Positions 7,493-16,055 of a DNA stretch of 35,520 bases are shown in pieces. This stretch comes from Pseudomonadota bacterium. GTDB taxonomy: Bacteria; Pseudomonadota; Alphaproteobacteria; CACIAM-22H2. The stretch's first letter is position 1. Every line of letters starts with the position of its first letter. Below the pieces are notes generated by a model. That model was not told where the DNA came from and ran no database searches. It was given only the letters and a program-made list of their open reading frames with translations. Location: the NCBI GenBank assembly GCA_016201015.1, contig JACQDQ010000344.1, forward strand, positions 1 to 35,520, read 5' to 3'. Both the position numbers and the translations under genes were made by a program.

Positions 7493-8259
7493 GTGGCGCA
7501 AGCTTCGCCATCGTTCAGTCATTGCGCACCGAGCGCGGCAAGGAATGGCTCTGGCGCCTGGGCGTTCTGCTTGTGGTGATCGCCGGAGCCTACGCGGCAC
7601 GCGATCTCGAATGGGGCAAGGTGGCCGCTTCGTGGCAGTTCCTTTTGAAGGGGTTGGGCCGCTCGTGGTTGCTGGCGCTCGCGTCGATCTTCGTTGGTGC
7701 GGTCGCCGCGTTTCCCCTGGCCTTGGCGCGGGTTTACGGCCCGACCGGCGTGCGCCATGCGGCTACGGCGCTGATCGAGACGGTACGTTCCATCCCCGAG
7801 TTGATGATCATTTTCTGGGTCTATTTCACCTTGCCCCTCGTCATCGGCGCCCAGGTGGACAGTTGGGAGGCCGCCCTGGGCTCGCTCTCGGTCATCGCCG
7901 CTGCATATCTTGCCGAGGTGATCCGCGCGGGGCTGTATTCGGTTCCTAGGGGACAGATCGAAGCGGCCGAAACGACAGGCATGTCGCGGCTTCATATCTT
8001 TCTCCACGTCGTCCTGCCCCAGGCGCTTAGGAACATGGTGCCGGCGCTCATCGCCCAACTCGTCGCGTTGTTCAAGACGACCTCGCTCGTCTACGCGATC
8101 GGCGTCATGGAGTTCCTGCGCTCCGTCACCGTCATCAACAACACGCTGTTCGCGCCCTACCCGCTCTATCTCATTTTGGCGTTGGGCTATTTCGTAAGCT
8201 GCTTCGCGATCACGCGGCTGGTGCGATGGTTCGATCCGAAATACCAGCTGGTCGATTGA
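7489..8259 (+). CDS. Polar amino acid ABC transporter permease 2
   Basis: A 256-residue partner permease of the same class. Its ATG overlaps the stop of permease 1. Family marks are the ETVRSIPELMIIFWVYF segment near residue 93, AAYLAEVIRAGLYSVPRGQIEAAETTGM with the EAA loop near 141-165, and LVALFKTTSLVYAIGVMEFL near 190. It has a longer N-terminus than permease 1, with an extra hydrophobic stretch at about 23-35. The two different permeases should form a heterodimeric channel working with the ATPase that starts 22 bases downstream. Confidence 0.9.
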   Translation: MSGASFAIVQSLRTERGKEWLWRLGVLLVVIAGAYAARDLEWGKVAASWQFLLKGLGRSWLLALASIFVGAVAAFPLALARVYGPTGVRHAATALIETVRSIPELMIIFWVYFTLPLVIGAQVDSWEAALGSLSVIAAAYLAEVIRAGLYSVPRGQIEAAETTGMSRLHIFLHVVLPQALRNMVPALIAQLVALFKTTSLVYAIGVMEFLRSVTVINNTLFAPYPLYLILALGYFVSCFAITRLVRWFDPKYQLVD

Positions 8260-8281
8260 TGGCGCAGCGGGAGAGCCGGGA

Positions 8282-9013
8282 ATGATCACCTTCGACAAAG
8301 TGAACAAATACTTCAATCAACTTCATGTTCTCAAGGATGTGAGCTTTCACATCGAGGCGGGCGAAGTGGTGGTCGTCTGCGGGCCCAGCGGCTCGGGCAA
8401 GAGCACGATGCTGCGCTGTGTGAATCGGCTGGAAAAGATCGACCGCGGCGAGATTGTCGTCAAAGGCGTAAATTTAAACGCGCCCACCAGCGACATCGCC
8501 AAGCTCCGGGCCGAAATCGGCATGGTGTTCCAACACTTCAACCTCTATCCGCATCTGCGCGTCCTCGACAATCTGATCCTGGCGCCGATCAAGGTACGCG
8601 GCGTATCGCGAGAGGTGGCCACCGACACCGCCATGAAGCTATTGGCAAAGGTCGGCATTCAAGAAAAGGCCAGCGCATATCCAAGCCAGCTATCGGGAGG
8701 CCAGCAACAGCGCGTGGCAATCGCCCGCGCCTTGGCAATGCAGCCGAAGATCATGCTATTCGACGAGCCGACCTCGGCGCTGGACCCGGAAATGATCCGC
8801 GAAGTCCTGGAGGTCATGGTCGACTTGGCGAATGAAGGCATGACCATGATCGTCGTCACGCATGAGATGGGCTTCGCTCGCCGGGTCGCGCACCGCGTGA
8901 TCTTCATGGATGAAGGCCGGGTCATCGAAGACGAAAAGCCGGAGGTTTTCTTTTCGCAGGCGAAGGATCCGCGGGCGCGGGTATTCCTGAGCAAGATCCT
9001 GTCCCATATTTGA
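8282..9013 (+). CDS. Polar amino acid ABC transporter ATP-binding protein (GlnQ/HisP-like)
   Basis: A 243-residue ATPase of the amino-acid importer class. Walker A GPSGSGKST at 34-42, Q-loop in MVFQHFNLYPH at 81-91, signature LSGGQQQR at 137-144, Walker B IMLFDEP at 157-163 followed by TSALDPE, and the H-loop His194 in VTHEMGFA. The FNLYPHLRVLDN segment and single-domain length are typical of GlnQ-like proteins and not of Pot-type ATPases. This is the only ATPase of its class in the window, yet two sets of matching permeases and binding proteins are present, so it may energise both. Confidence 0.93.
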   Translation: MITFDKVNKYFNQLHVLKDVSFHIEAGEVVVVCGPSGSGKSTMLRCVNRLEKIDRGEIVVKGVNLNAPTSDIAKLRAEIGMVFQHFNLYPHLRVLDNLILAPIKVRGVSREVATDTAMKLLAKVGIQEKASAYPSQLSGGQQQRVAIARALAMQPKIMLFDEPTSALDPEMIREVLEVMVDLANEGMTMIVVTHEMGFARRVAHRVIFMDEGRVIEDEKPEVFFSQAKDPRARVFLSKILSHI

Positions 9014-9118
9014 GTTTTCGCCATACGCAGAAGCGTGAACGCGGCCAGTTCGATGTAGGATCGACGAAGGAGAGGCGATTGCTAGGGCTACGCCTGCTCT
9101 GTATCCGTGGAGGCGAGC

Positions 9119-10048
9119 ATGACGGTTGTGAATGTTGACCCCAGGCGCATCGCGCTCATCGGTTTCGGCGAAGTCGGCAAAATTTTTGCCGACGGCCTGG
9201 TTCGCTCCGGCAACCACGATGTCGCAGCCTATGACATCCTGCTGGACTCGCCCGGCGCGTCGGCCATTCGTGATAAGGCGCGGCAGCTTGGAGTCGAGGT
9301 CTGCGCCTCGGCGGCGGCCGTTGCCGCGAATGCCCGTATCGTCATATCCGCAGTTACCGCTTCAGCCGCGCGCGCCGTCGCAGAACAGGCAGCCTCTTAT
9401 CTCCGCCCTGGCCAGCTTTTTCTCGATATTAATTCGGTTTCGCCTGACACCAAACGGGATAGCGCGGCGGCGGTCGAAAAGTCGGGTGCGCGTTATGTCG
9501 AGGCCGCCGTCATGGCGCCTGTGCCCCCTTTTGGGATCAAGGTCCCTATTCTGCTGGGCGGTGGCGCCGGTGACGACGTCGCGGCAATCCTCAACCGCGC
9601 CGGAATGAAAATGGAAGCAGTGTCCGCCGTCGTCGGGCAGGCATCCGCAGTCAAGATGTGCCGCAGCATCATGATCAAAGGGCTGGAAGCCTTGATCGTC
9701 GAGTCGATGATCACCGCCCGGCGTTATGGCGTGGAGGACAAGGTGCTGGCTTCGCTCAAAGAGACCTATCCCGGCATCGATTGGAACGAGCTCGCCGGCT
9801 ATATGATCGGCCGCACCATTCATCACGGCCGCCGGCGCGCGAGCGAAATGCGCGAAGTGGCCGACACGGTCTCGGTCGTCGGGCTTGTGCCCTTGATGGC
9901 AAGCGCGACCGCCGGGCGCCAGGACTGGGTCGCCGATCAGGCAGCGGCAATGCCGGAACTGCGCAGCGCCAAGGACAAGAATTGGCGCACGACGCTCGAC
10001 GGAATCCTCGCCAAGGTGGCGGCAAAAACGCCGCAGGTCGCTGAATAG
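9119..10048 (+). CDS. NAD(P)-dependent beta-hydroxyacid dehydrogenase-like enzyme, DUF1932 C-terminus
   Basis: A 309-residue two-domain oxidoreductase of the 6-phosphogluconate/3-hydroxyisobutyrate dehydrogenase superfamily. The Rossmann motif IALIGFGEVGKIFADGL at 11-27 binds NAD(P). LFLDINSVSPDTKR near 100-112 is the substrate-contact segment and GQASAVKMCRSIMIKG at 173-188 has Lys179 in the position of the catalytic Lys. The C-terminal helical part from about residue 190 looks like the DUF1932 module. GGAGGCG precedes the ATG at 9119; a GTG at 9107 would overlap it. It is separated by 105 bases from the ATPase and is probably the last gene of the transporter operon. Its likely role is to reduce or oxidise a hydroxy acid from the imported substrate; the substrate is unknown. 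Confidence 0.82.
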   Translation: MTVVNVDPRRIALIGFGEVGKIFADGLVRSGNHDVAAYDILLDSPGASAIRDKARQLGVEVCASAAAVAANARIVISAVTASAARAVAEQAASYLRPGQLFLDINSVSPDTKRDSAAAVEKSGARYVEAAVMAPVPPFGIKVPILLGGGAGDDVAAILNRAGMKMEAVSAVVGQASAVKMCRSIMIKGLEALIVESMITARRYGVEDKVLASLKETYPGIDWNELAGYMIGRTIHHGRRRASEMREVADTVSVVGLVPLMASATAGRQDWVADQAAAMPELRSAKDKNWRTTLDGILAKVAAKTPQVAE

Positions 10049-10051
10049 GCG

Positions 10052-10705
10052 CTATATTCGGCCCTTGAAGCGTTCGTTCAAGCGCCGCCCGATCAGCGAC
10101 AGGCCGACGCAGAGTACGAAATAGGTAACGGCGAGCGCAGACAACAGCTCGATCGGGCGGAATTCCCGCGCGTTGACCAGCAAGGTGGCGCCGGTGAGTT
10201 CCGTGACGCCAATTACCGACGCGACCGAAGAAAACTTGAGCAGCCGCACGAATTGGCCGAACAGCGCGGGCGTCATCCGCCGCAATGCAAGTGGCACCAC
10301 GATGAGGCGCAACACCTGAACACGCGACAGGCCCGCCGCGACGCCGGCTTCGATCTGGCCACGCGGAATGGAGTGCACGCCGGAGCGAAAATCCTCGGCG
10401 ATATACGCCCCAATGAAAACGACGAAGCCGCCGACCGCGGCCTGATAGGCGCTTAGCCGGTGGCCTGCCAGGAAGGAGAAGCCGAAATAGACCAGGAACA
10501 GCACCACGAGCAGCGGCGTGCCGCGGATCAGTTCGATGTATACGACCGCGAGCTGCTTGAGGCCGGGCAGATGCGCCGTATGTACCAAGCCAATCGATAT
10601 CCCGAGTATGCTTCCCCCGACTATGACGAGGACCGCCGTTTGCAGCGTGAGCGAGAGGCCTTCTGCCAAGAAGCGCCAGTTGTCCCAAACGACGGCGTAG
10701 TTCAT
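10052..10705 (-). CDS. Polar amino acid ABC transporter permease (second system)
   Basis: A 217-residue permease of the GlnP/HisQ class with IELIRGTPLLVVLFLVYF near residue 57, IEAGVAAGLSRVQVLRLIVVPLALRR (EAA loop) near 117-142 and LLKFSSVASVIGVTEL near 153. Its stop is only three bases from the stop of the plus-strand dehydrogenase, so the two operons converge tail to tail with no room for a separate terminator. It is the last gene of the second transporter set, and its start overlaps the stop of the preceding permease by ATGA. Confidence 0.9.
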   Translation of the reverse strand: MNYAVVWDNWRFLAEGLSLTLQTAVLVIVGGSILGISIGLVHTAHLPGLKQLAVVYIELIRGTPLLVVLFLVYFGFSFLAGHRLSAYQAAVGGFVVFIGAYIAEDFRSGVHSIPRGQIEAGVAAGLSRVQVLRLIVVPLALRRMTPALFGQFVRLLKFSSVASVIGVTELTGATLLVNAREFRPIELLSALAVTYFVLCVGLSLIGRRLNERFKGRI

Positions 10706-11388
10706 GTCAGGTCGGCTGAGTACGCCCGGCCGCCGAACACCGCGATCGCGCTGCGGGTAACGAGCGTCACGGTCATGAGGTAAAAGGCGGTGATCCCGAT
10801 ATAGGCTTCAAACGTACGGAAAGTAGCCCCTTCGATCGCGCCCGCGGTAAAGGTCAATTCGGCGACCGAAATGACCGACGACAGCGATGAATCCTTGATC
10901 AATTGCGAAAACACGCTGGCGAGCGACGGCGCCACAAATGCCATCGCCTGCGGCAAGGTAATAAGCCTGAACACCCTGGCTGGCTTCATGCCCAGGGCAA
11001 CGCCCGCGTCGTATTGGCCGACGGGTACGCTCTGGAGACCCGACCGCACCACTTCGGCTATGAACGCACCGCAATACATCGAAAGCGCCAGCACCGCGCA
11101 GAGAAAGCTGGGCAGCCTCAGCATCGAAAGTCCGAGATACCAGAAATACATGTGGATGAGCAGCGGAACGTCGCGCGCCGCTTCGACATAGACCGCAGCG
11201 ATCGCGCGCGGCCACCGTCGCCTACCGGTCGCCAGCACGCCAATCGGAACGCCCAGCACCAGCGCCCCGCCGAGTCCGGCGGCGGACAACGCCAGCGTGG
11301 TCAGATAGGCCGCCAAGAGCTCATGGCGAAATCGCCAAAGAACCTCCCAATCGAAATGGTAGTAGAGCGGCGTGCTCACTTCGGCCAC
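10702..11388 (-). CDS. Polar amino acid ABC transporter permease (second system)
   Basis: A 228-residue permease of the same class, with hydrophobic segments from residue 25, the YVEAARDVPLLIHMYFWYL motif near 67-85, YDAGVALGMKPARVFRLITLPQAM (EAA loop) near 125-148 and LIKDSSLSSVISVAELTF near 163. Its start overlaps the end of the binding-protein gene by 13 bases and its stop overlaps the next permease start, so the three are one transcription and translation unit. It differs clearly from the permease at 6818, so this set is not a recent duplication. Confidence 0.9.
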   Translation of the reverse strand: MAEVSTPLYYHFDWEVLWRFRHELLAAYLTTLALSAAGLGGALVLGVPIGVLATGRRRWPRAIAAVYVEAARDVPLLIHMYFWYLGLSMLRLPSFLCAVLALSMYCGAFIAEVVRSGLQSVPVGQYDAGVALGMKPARVFRLITLPQAMAFVAPSLASVFSQLIKDSSLSSVISVAELTFTAGAIEGATFRTFEAYIGITAFYLMTVTLVTRSAIAVFGGRAYSADLT

Positions 11389-12191
11389 ATCTCGATGGCC
11401 ACTGCCGGCTCGATCTCAAACCAGCGCTTGTATGTCTCGGCGTATCGCTTGCTCTCCCACAGGTCCTGCAAGACCTCGTTGATCAGGTCACGCATGTCCG
11501 AATCGCCCTGGCGAACCCCGATGCCGAACGGTTCGACGCTGAACCTTTCGCCAGTGATCCTGAATCCGGGATTGGCCGCGGCAAAGCCCCGCAATACGTC
11601 ATAACTGCCGGTGAAGGCGTCGGCGCGGCCCTGCCGGAGGGCAAGCCAGGCGCTGTTGTAATCGCGGAATGCCAACTGGCTCGCCGTGGGCGCCGCCGCG
11701 GTCAGGTTCTTCTCCAGCGTCGTGCCTTGCTGGAGTGCCACGGTTTTACCGGCCAGGTCGGAGAGACCGCCGATCTTGCTGGACTCCGGGACAAGCAGAG
11801 TTTGTGCGCCGGTATAGTAGGTGATGCTGAAATCGATGGTTCGGTCGCGCTCGCGCGTGTGCGTCATCGACGCCGCCACCAAATCCACCTGTGCCGATAC
11901 CAGCATGGGAATTCGTGTCGGCGACGTCACCCGCACAAGCTCCAGTTCGACGCTTAGCGCCTTGGCGACCTCGCGCACGAGGTCGATGTCGAATCCGACG
12001 AGTTGATTCGACTTGTCGAGGAAGCCGAAGGGAGGTGTGTCGGCCTTGATGCCGGCCACAAGCTTTTTCCGCTGGCGTATCGCGTCCCTGCTGCCTTGCG
12101 CCGGGGTTCCTTGGGCATTGACGGGCTGCGCCGCGAACAATGTACCGCCGGCAACGGCGGCGCCGGTCGAAAGAAATGTGCGTCTTTTCAT
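11376..12191 (-). CDS. ABC transporter substrate-binding protein, polar amino acid type (second system)
   Basis: A 271-residue family 3 binding protein. The N-terminus MKRRTFLSTGAAVAGGTLFAA ends in PVNAQG and looks like a twin-arginine-type or ordinary signal peptide. The mature part has KKLVAGIKADTPPFGFLDKSNQ, GFDIDLVREVAKAL, the SAQVDLVAASMTHTRERDRTIDFS segment typical of glutamate/aspartate or cystine receptors, and the GKTVALQQGTTLEK lobe-crossing region. The ATG at 12191 has GGAG eight bases upstream; a GTG at 12200 abuts that ribosome-binding site and is rejected. It leads a three-gene operon with two permeases but no ATPase. Confidence 0.9.
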   Translation of the reverse strand: MKRRTFLSTGAAVAGGTLFAAQPVNAQGTPAQGSRDAIRQRKKLVAGIKADTPPFGFLDKSNQLVGFDIDLVREVAKALSVELELVRVTSPTRIPMLVSAQVDLVAASMTHTRERDRTIDFSITYYTGAQTLLVPESSKIGGLSDLAGKTVALQQGTTLEKNLTAAAPTASQLAFRDYNSAWLALRQGRADAFTGSYDVLRGFAAANPGFRITGERFSVEPFGIGVRQGDSDMRDLINEVLQDLWESKRYAETYKRWFEIEPAVAIEMWPK

Positions 12192-13123
12192 CGTCGTCAC
12201 TCCTTTGCCCTCTGTCTCGTAACGATATGGAAGCCATGTGCAGGCTCGTCTGAACAGGAAAGATCTGCGGGAATTCGCGCCGACGCGGCGGCAACGGAGT
12301 CACGCGCCGATCTGCATGCCGTGCATTCGTCCCCGTGTCGCCGTTCCTCAGTCTACCCGATTGTCGCTCGGCGTGGATTCTTCACGGACGACTAGCGACG
12401 TAACGAACTGGCCAGAAAGCGGCGGATGATCTTCCGGCTTCTCGGCTTGTTCGGCTCCCAGCCGCCGTCCTCATAGCGCCTGGGCGTGCCCTCATCCACG
12501 CCGATCAGGCGGGCGACCACTCCCCGAGCCATTCCGAGCTCCCGGTACTTGGCCCTGATCCGCTCGCCGAACGCCTCGCCGGATCAGCCTTATGCCGCCA
12601 GCCAAGAACGTAGCCGGGTTCGGGCGCCGGCATCACGCGGCCGTCGTGGGACAATTACGAGTCGAGACGAGCGGACGACCATCGTCAATCTGTTGCGGCA
12701 TCCGGCCACCCGGCATCGCAAGCGCTGGCGGATAGACCAGCACTCGCCGCGACTGCCACGCTTTCGCGTGCCTTTCGAGTCGTTCATGGAAACCATACGC
12801 TGGTGCTGACGAGGTCGTCGAATGAAGCAGCCGCCGTCCCGTTCCACCGCTGGTGCCATAATAGTCCTCCCGGGCGGGACTACCGCCTGCGTAGCTGGGT
12901 CTCCAAACAGGCTCTGAGGCATTCTATAGAACCCTCGAGGCCGACAAGGGCCTGGTGGGGCTTGTCCCGTGATGACGGCACGCAGGCATCGCGCATTGTC
13001 CTCACCCGCTGCCAACCCTATACTACCCTGTGGGCGGCCGATCCGGTCGGTCATCCGGGGAATGCCGAATAAGACCGCTGCCTCTGGCCTTCTTGCCGCA
13101 GCGCGTGTGCGTGGGGGAAACTC
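12192..13123. other. Gene-poor interval between two transporter operons
   Basis: No convincing intact gene is seen here. The left end must hold the promoter of the second transporter set and the right end that of the Pot-type operon. A decayed XRE-type helix-turn-helix fragment lies at 12392-12583 (own entry). A small imperfect hairpin occurs near 12872-12890 without a T-run. A very long minus-strand open frame crossing 12590-14242 is antisense to the binding-protein gene and is not credible as a gene. Confidence 0.6.
12392..12583 (-). pseudogene. XRE-family helix-turn-helix remnant, N-terminus lost
   Basis: On the minus strand about 63 codons read GEAFGERIRAKYRELGMAR, then VVARLIGVDEGTPRRYEDGG and WEPNKPRSRKIIRRFLASS before a TAG at 12392-12394. 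This matches the helix-turn-helix block of small XRE regulators of the form LGExIRxRRLELGL...VAxxLGVxExTxxxWExGRxEPxxxxxPxIIxFL. An in-frame TGA at 12584-12586 directly precedes it and no good start codon or ribosome-binding site is present, so the normal N-terminus is missing. I call it a relic; a short protein from an internal ATG or GTG cannot be excluded. Confidence 0.5.
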
Positions 13124-14185
13124 ATGACACTGATCAAGCTGAACCGTCGCGAGATCATGGTAGGGGCCGGTGCGGTTGCGCTGACCGCGCGCAGCGCCTT
13201 CGGCCAGAGTGAACCGCCGAAGCCGAAACAGATCGTGGTCAACGCGTCGGGTGGGTCGATGAACACGGCCCTGCGCAAGGCGTATTTCGACGCTTTCGAG
13301 AAGGATACGGGCATCCAGGTCGTTGAGACCTCGCCGGTCGATCTCGGCAAGCTCAAGGCGATGGTCGTCTCCGGCAACGTCGAGTGGAACCTGACCGAGA
13401 TCGGCGGGCAGGACGGGGCTCTCGTGCAGCGCCTCGGCCTGGTCGAAAAGATAGATTCGAAACTTGTCGACCGCTCCGCCTATCCGAAGGAGGCCAAGAG
13501 CGAGTATCTCTTTGCCTCCTCCGTCTACTCGACCGTCCTCGCCTATCGCACCGACGTGTTCGCGCCCGGTAAGCAACCGAAGGGCTGGGCGGAGTTCTGG
13601 GACGTAAAACGGTTCCCCGGACCGCGCAGCATGCGCAACCATCCCGTCGACAACCTCGAATATGGGCTGTTGGCCAGCGGCGTGCCGGCCGACAAGCTTT
13701 ATCCCATCGACATGGATCGCGCCTTCAAGAAGCTGGACGAGATCAAGCCGCATGTGAACGTCTGGTGGACGACTGGCCAGCAACCGGCGCAGCTCCTGCT
13801 CGACAAAGAAGTCGTTCTCGCCACCGGCTGGAACGGCCGCTTCTACGACCTGATGAAGAAGGGCGCGCCGATCGCGGTGGATTGGACCGGGGGTTCGCTG
13901 AAACAGGGTACCTTCGTGATCCCTAAGGGCGCGAAGGAATCGTACTGGGCCCACAAGATGCTGGCCTATATGAGCGACCCGAAGCGCCAGTCGATTTACG
14001 CCAACGAGCTCGGCTATCCGGGCCTCAATCTCGAGAGCATCAAGTACATCGATCCGCAGGCCGCGCCGCACATGCCGACCCATCCGGATAATCTCTCCAA
14101 GCAGTTCTGGCTCAACGCCGCCTGGTGGGACGACAATCTGGAAAAGAGCATGGAACGCTGGAAGCAGTGGCTGCTGAAGACGTAA
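13124..14185 (+). CDS. ABC transporter substrate-binding protein, spermidine/putrescine (PotD) type
   Basis: A 353-residue extracellular binding protein of the PotD-like class. The N-terminus LNRREIMVGAGAVALTARSAFGQ is a likely twin-arginine signal (Arg8-Arg9) with cleavage near residue 26. The mature protein has IVVNASGGSMNTALRKAYFDAFEKDTG, SGNVEWNLTEIGG, SSVYSTVLAYRTDVF, KGWAEFWDVKRFPGPRSMR and YMSDPKRQSIYANELGYPG, all standard for the family. GGGGGAA lies just upstream of the ATG. It leads the transporter operon and overlaps the ATPase frame. The ligand may be a polyamine or another amine or small acid; a PuuB-like amine oxidase downstream favours an amine. Confidence 0.9.
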   Translation: MTLIKLNRREIMVGAGAVALTARSAFGQSEPPKPKQIVVNASGGSMNTALRKAYFDAFEKDTGIQVVETSPVDLGKLKAMVVSGNVEWNLTEIGGQDGALVQRLGLVEKIDSKLVDRSAYPKEAKSEYLFASSVYSTVLAYRTDVFAPGKQPKGWAEFWDVKRFPGPRSMRNHPVDNLEYGLLASGVPADKLYPIDMDRAFKKLDEIKPHVNVWWTTGQQPAQLLLDKEVVLATGWNGRFYDLMKKGAPIAVDWTGGSLKQGTFVIPKGAKESYWAHKMLAYMSDPKRQSIYANELGYPGLNLESIKYIDPQAAPHMPTHPDNLSKQFWLNAAWWDDNLEKSMERWKQWLLKT

Positions 14186-15222
14186 GGGGCGCCGATCTCC
14201 GGGTCGACGGCGTTGCCAAGCGCTACGGCGCCGTCGTCGCACTCGGGGGCGTGTCGCTTTCGGTCGCGGCCGGCGAATTCCTGACCATTCTCGGCCCGAG
14301 CGGGTCGGGGAAGACGACGCTGCTCAAGGTCGTGGCGGGCTTCGAGTTCCCCGATGCCGGCCGCGTTGCCGTCGGCGGCGCCGACATCACCGATGTATCG
14401 CCGGCCAAGCGCAACATCGGCATGGTATTCCAGAACTACGCGCTGTTCCCGCACATGAGCGTTGCGCGCAATATCGCGTTCCCGCTGCTGATGCGCGGCG
14501 TGCCGAAATCCGAGATCGAACGCCGCGTGAACCGTGCGCTGGAACTGGTCGAGCTGCAGAGCTACGGCGAGCGCCGACCCTCGCAGCTCTCCGGCGGTCA
14601 GCAACAGCGCGTGGCGCTGGCGCGAGCCATAGTCTTCGATCCGACGCTGCTACTCCTCGACGAACCGTTTGGCGCGCTCGACCGCAAGCTGCGCGAGTCG
14701 ATGCAGCTCGAGGTACGGCGACTGCAGCGGCGGCTTGGCCTGACCACGGTGTTCATCACCCACGACCAGGAGGAGGCGCTGGTGCTGTCCGACCGCATCG
14801 CCGTGATGGACGACGGCGTGATCCGCCAGGTCGGCGCGCCGGATGAAATCTATGACCGGCCGGCCGATGATTTCGTCGCGCAGTTCATCGGCGAGTCCAA
14901 TCTGCTCGCGGGTGAAATTGCCGCATTGGATCGCGTCGTGCTCGACGGCGGCGCGAGCGTGACGGTGCGCGGGCTCGGCGCTGGTCACGGGCGCGTACGC
15001 TTGTTGGTGCGGCCGGAGAAGATGGCGATCGACGCAGCCACCAACAGGTTCACCGGCACCGTTGTGGAGGCCGTCTATCTCGGCGAAGCGCACAAGTTGC
15101 GGGTGAAGACCGCCGAGGGTATCGAGTTGCTGGTGCGCGGGCACCGCGCCGTGCCGGCGGGCGCAAGCTTGACGGTCGGCTTCGCGCCCGAGGACGCACA
15201 TGTGATCTGCGGGGCCGGGTGA
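14167..15222 (+). CDS. Spermidine/putrescine-type ABC transporter ATP-binding protein (PotA-like)
   Basis: An ATPase of about 351 residues with N-terminal nucleotide-binding and C-terminal TOBE domains. Walker A GPSGSGKTT, Q-loop MVFQNYALFPHMSV, signature LSGGQQQRVALARAI, Walker B LLLLDEPFGALDRKLRE and H-loop FITHDQEEAL are all intact. The C-terminal part after IGESNLLAGEI is the TOBE region, with VRPEKMAID and FTGTVVEAVYLGEAHKLRV. No ATG suits the start: GTG 14167, overlapping the end of the binding-protein gene, gives a normal N-terminus, while GTG 14125 would add 14 residues. Neither has a good ribosome-binding site. Its stop overlaps the GTG start of the next permease. Confidence 0.9.
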   Translation: MAAEDVRGADLRVDGVAKRYGAVVALGGVSLSVAAGEFLTILGPSGSGKTTLLKVVAGFEFPDAGRVAVGGADITDVSPAKRNIGMVFQNYALFPHMSVARNIAFPLLMRGVPKSEIERRVNRALELVELQSYGERRPSQLSGGQQQRVALARAIVFDPTLLLLDEPFGALDRKLRESMQLEVRRLQRRLGLTTVFITHDQEEALVLSDRIAVMDDGVIRQVGAPDEIYDRPADDFVAQFIGESNLLAGEIAALDRVVLDGGASVTVRGLGAGHGRVRLLVRPEKMAIDAATNRFTGTVVEAVYLGEAHKLRVKTAEGIELLVRGHRAVPAGASLTVGFAPEDAHVICGAG

Positions 15223-16055
15223 CGCCCGCAGATCGCGCCCGCCGCCGCGCCGTGGGCAGCGCGATCGCGCTGTCGGTGCCGGGGATGCTCGTGCTCCTGG
15301 CGCTGTTCGCCGTGCCGCTGCTGCGGTTGCTCGCACTCAGTGTCGAAGGCGGCAGCCTCACCGCCTATGAGAAGGCGCTGACCAACGAGCTTTACCTGCG
15401 CGTGATCTTCGAAACCTTCAAGATCGCCGCAATCGTCACCTTTTTTACGTTCGTGCTGGGCTATCCGGTGGCTTACGTCATGGCGACGAGCGGCCGGATT
15501 TGGCAGATTGTGGGCATCGCTTTTGTGCTGCTGCCGTTCTGGACGTCGATCCTGGTGCGCACCTATGCGTGGATGGTGCTGCTCGGCCGCAACGGCGTGG
15601 TCAATCGCACGCTGATGGGCTTGGGCCTAATCGACGGCCCGCTGCCGCTGCTCAACAACCTTTCTGGCGTGCTGATCGGCATGGTCCATGTGCTGCTGCC
15701 GTACATGATCCTGCCGGTGTTCAACGCGGTGAAAAAGGTCGACCCAACTCTCGTGCTTGCCGCCGAGGGGCTGGGAGCTCCGCGCTGGCGCGCATTCCTG
15801 CACGTGACACTGCCGCTGACCATGAACGGCGTGATGGCCGGGATGACTCTGGTGTTCACTCTGTCTCTCGGGTTCTTCATTACCCCCGCCTTGCTTGGCG
15901 GCGGCCGCGTGGTGATGATCGCCAACCTGATCGAGGAGCAGGTGCGCGAGCTGCTCAACTGGGCCTTTGCCGGCGCGCTGTCGGCGATCCTTCTTGCGCT
16001 GACACTACTGGCGTTCTGGGGTATTTCGCGCATCATGCGCACGAGGCCCGCATGA
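15219..16055 (+). CDS. Spermidine/putrescine-type ABC transporter permease (PotB-like)
   Basis: A 278-residue membrane permease with six hydrophobic segments and normal length for PotB. It has a GTG start overlapping the ATPase stop (GTGA). Marks are LPFWTSILVRTYAWMVLLGRNGVVN near residue 105-130, the EAA loop VLAAEGLGAPRWRAFLHVTLP near 183-203 and FITPALLGGGRVVMIANLIEEQV near 220-242. It should pair with the PotC-like product, whose gene follows with an ATGA overlap and is internally deleted. Confidence 0.92.
   Translation: MTPADRARRRAVGSAIALSVPGMLVLLALFAVPLLRLLALSVEGGSLTAYEKALTNELYLRVIFETFKIAAIVTFFTFVLGYPVAYVMATSGRIWQIVGIAFVLLPFWTSILVRTYAWMVLLGRNGVVNRTLMGLGLIDGPLPLLNNLSGVLIGMVHVLLPYMILPVFNAVKKVDPTLVLAAEGLGAPRWRAFLHVTLPLTMNGVMAGMTLVFTLSLGFFITPALLGGGRVVMIANLIEEQVRELLNWAFAGALSAILLALTLLAFWGISRIMRTRPA

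Noticed and set aside
12590-14242. Very long minus-strand open frame (about 550 codons)
   Set aside because: It is antisense to the well-supported PotD-like gene and has no domain; such frames are common opposite high-GC genes.
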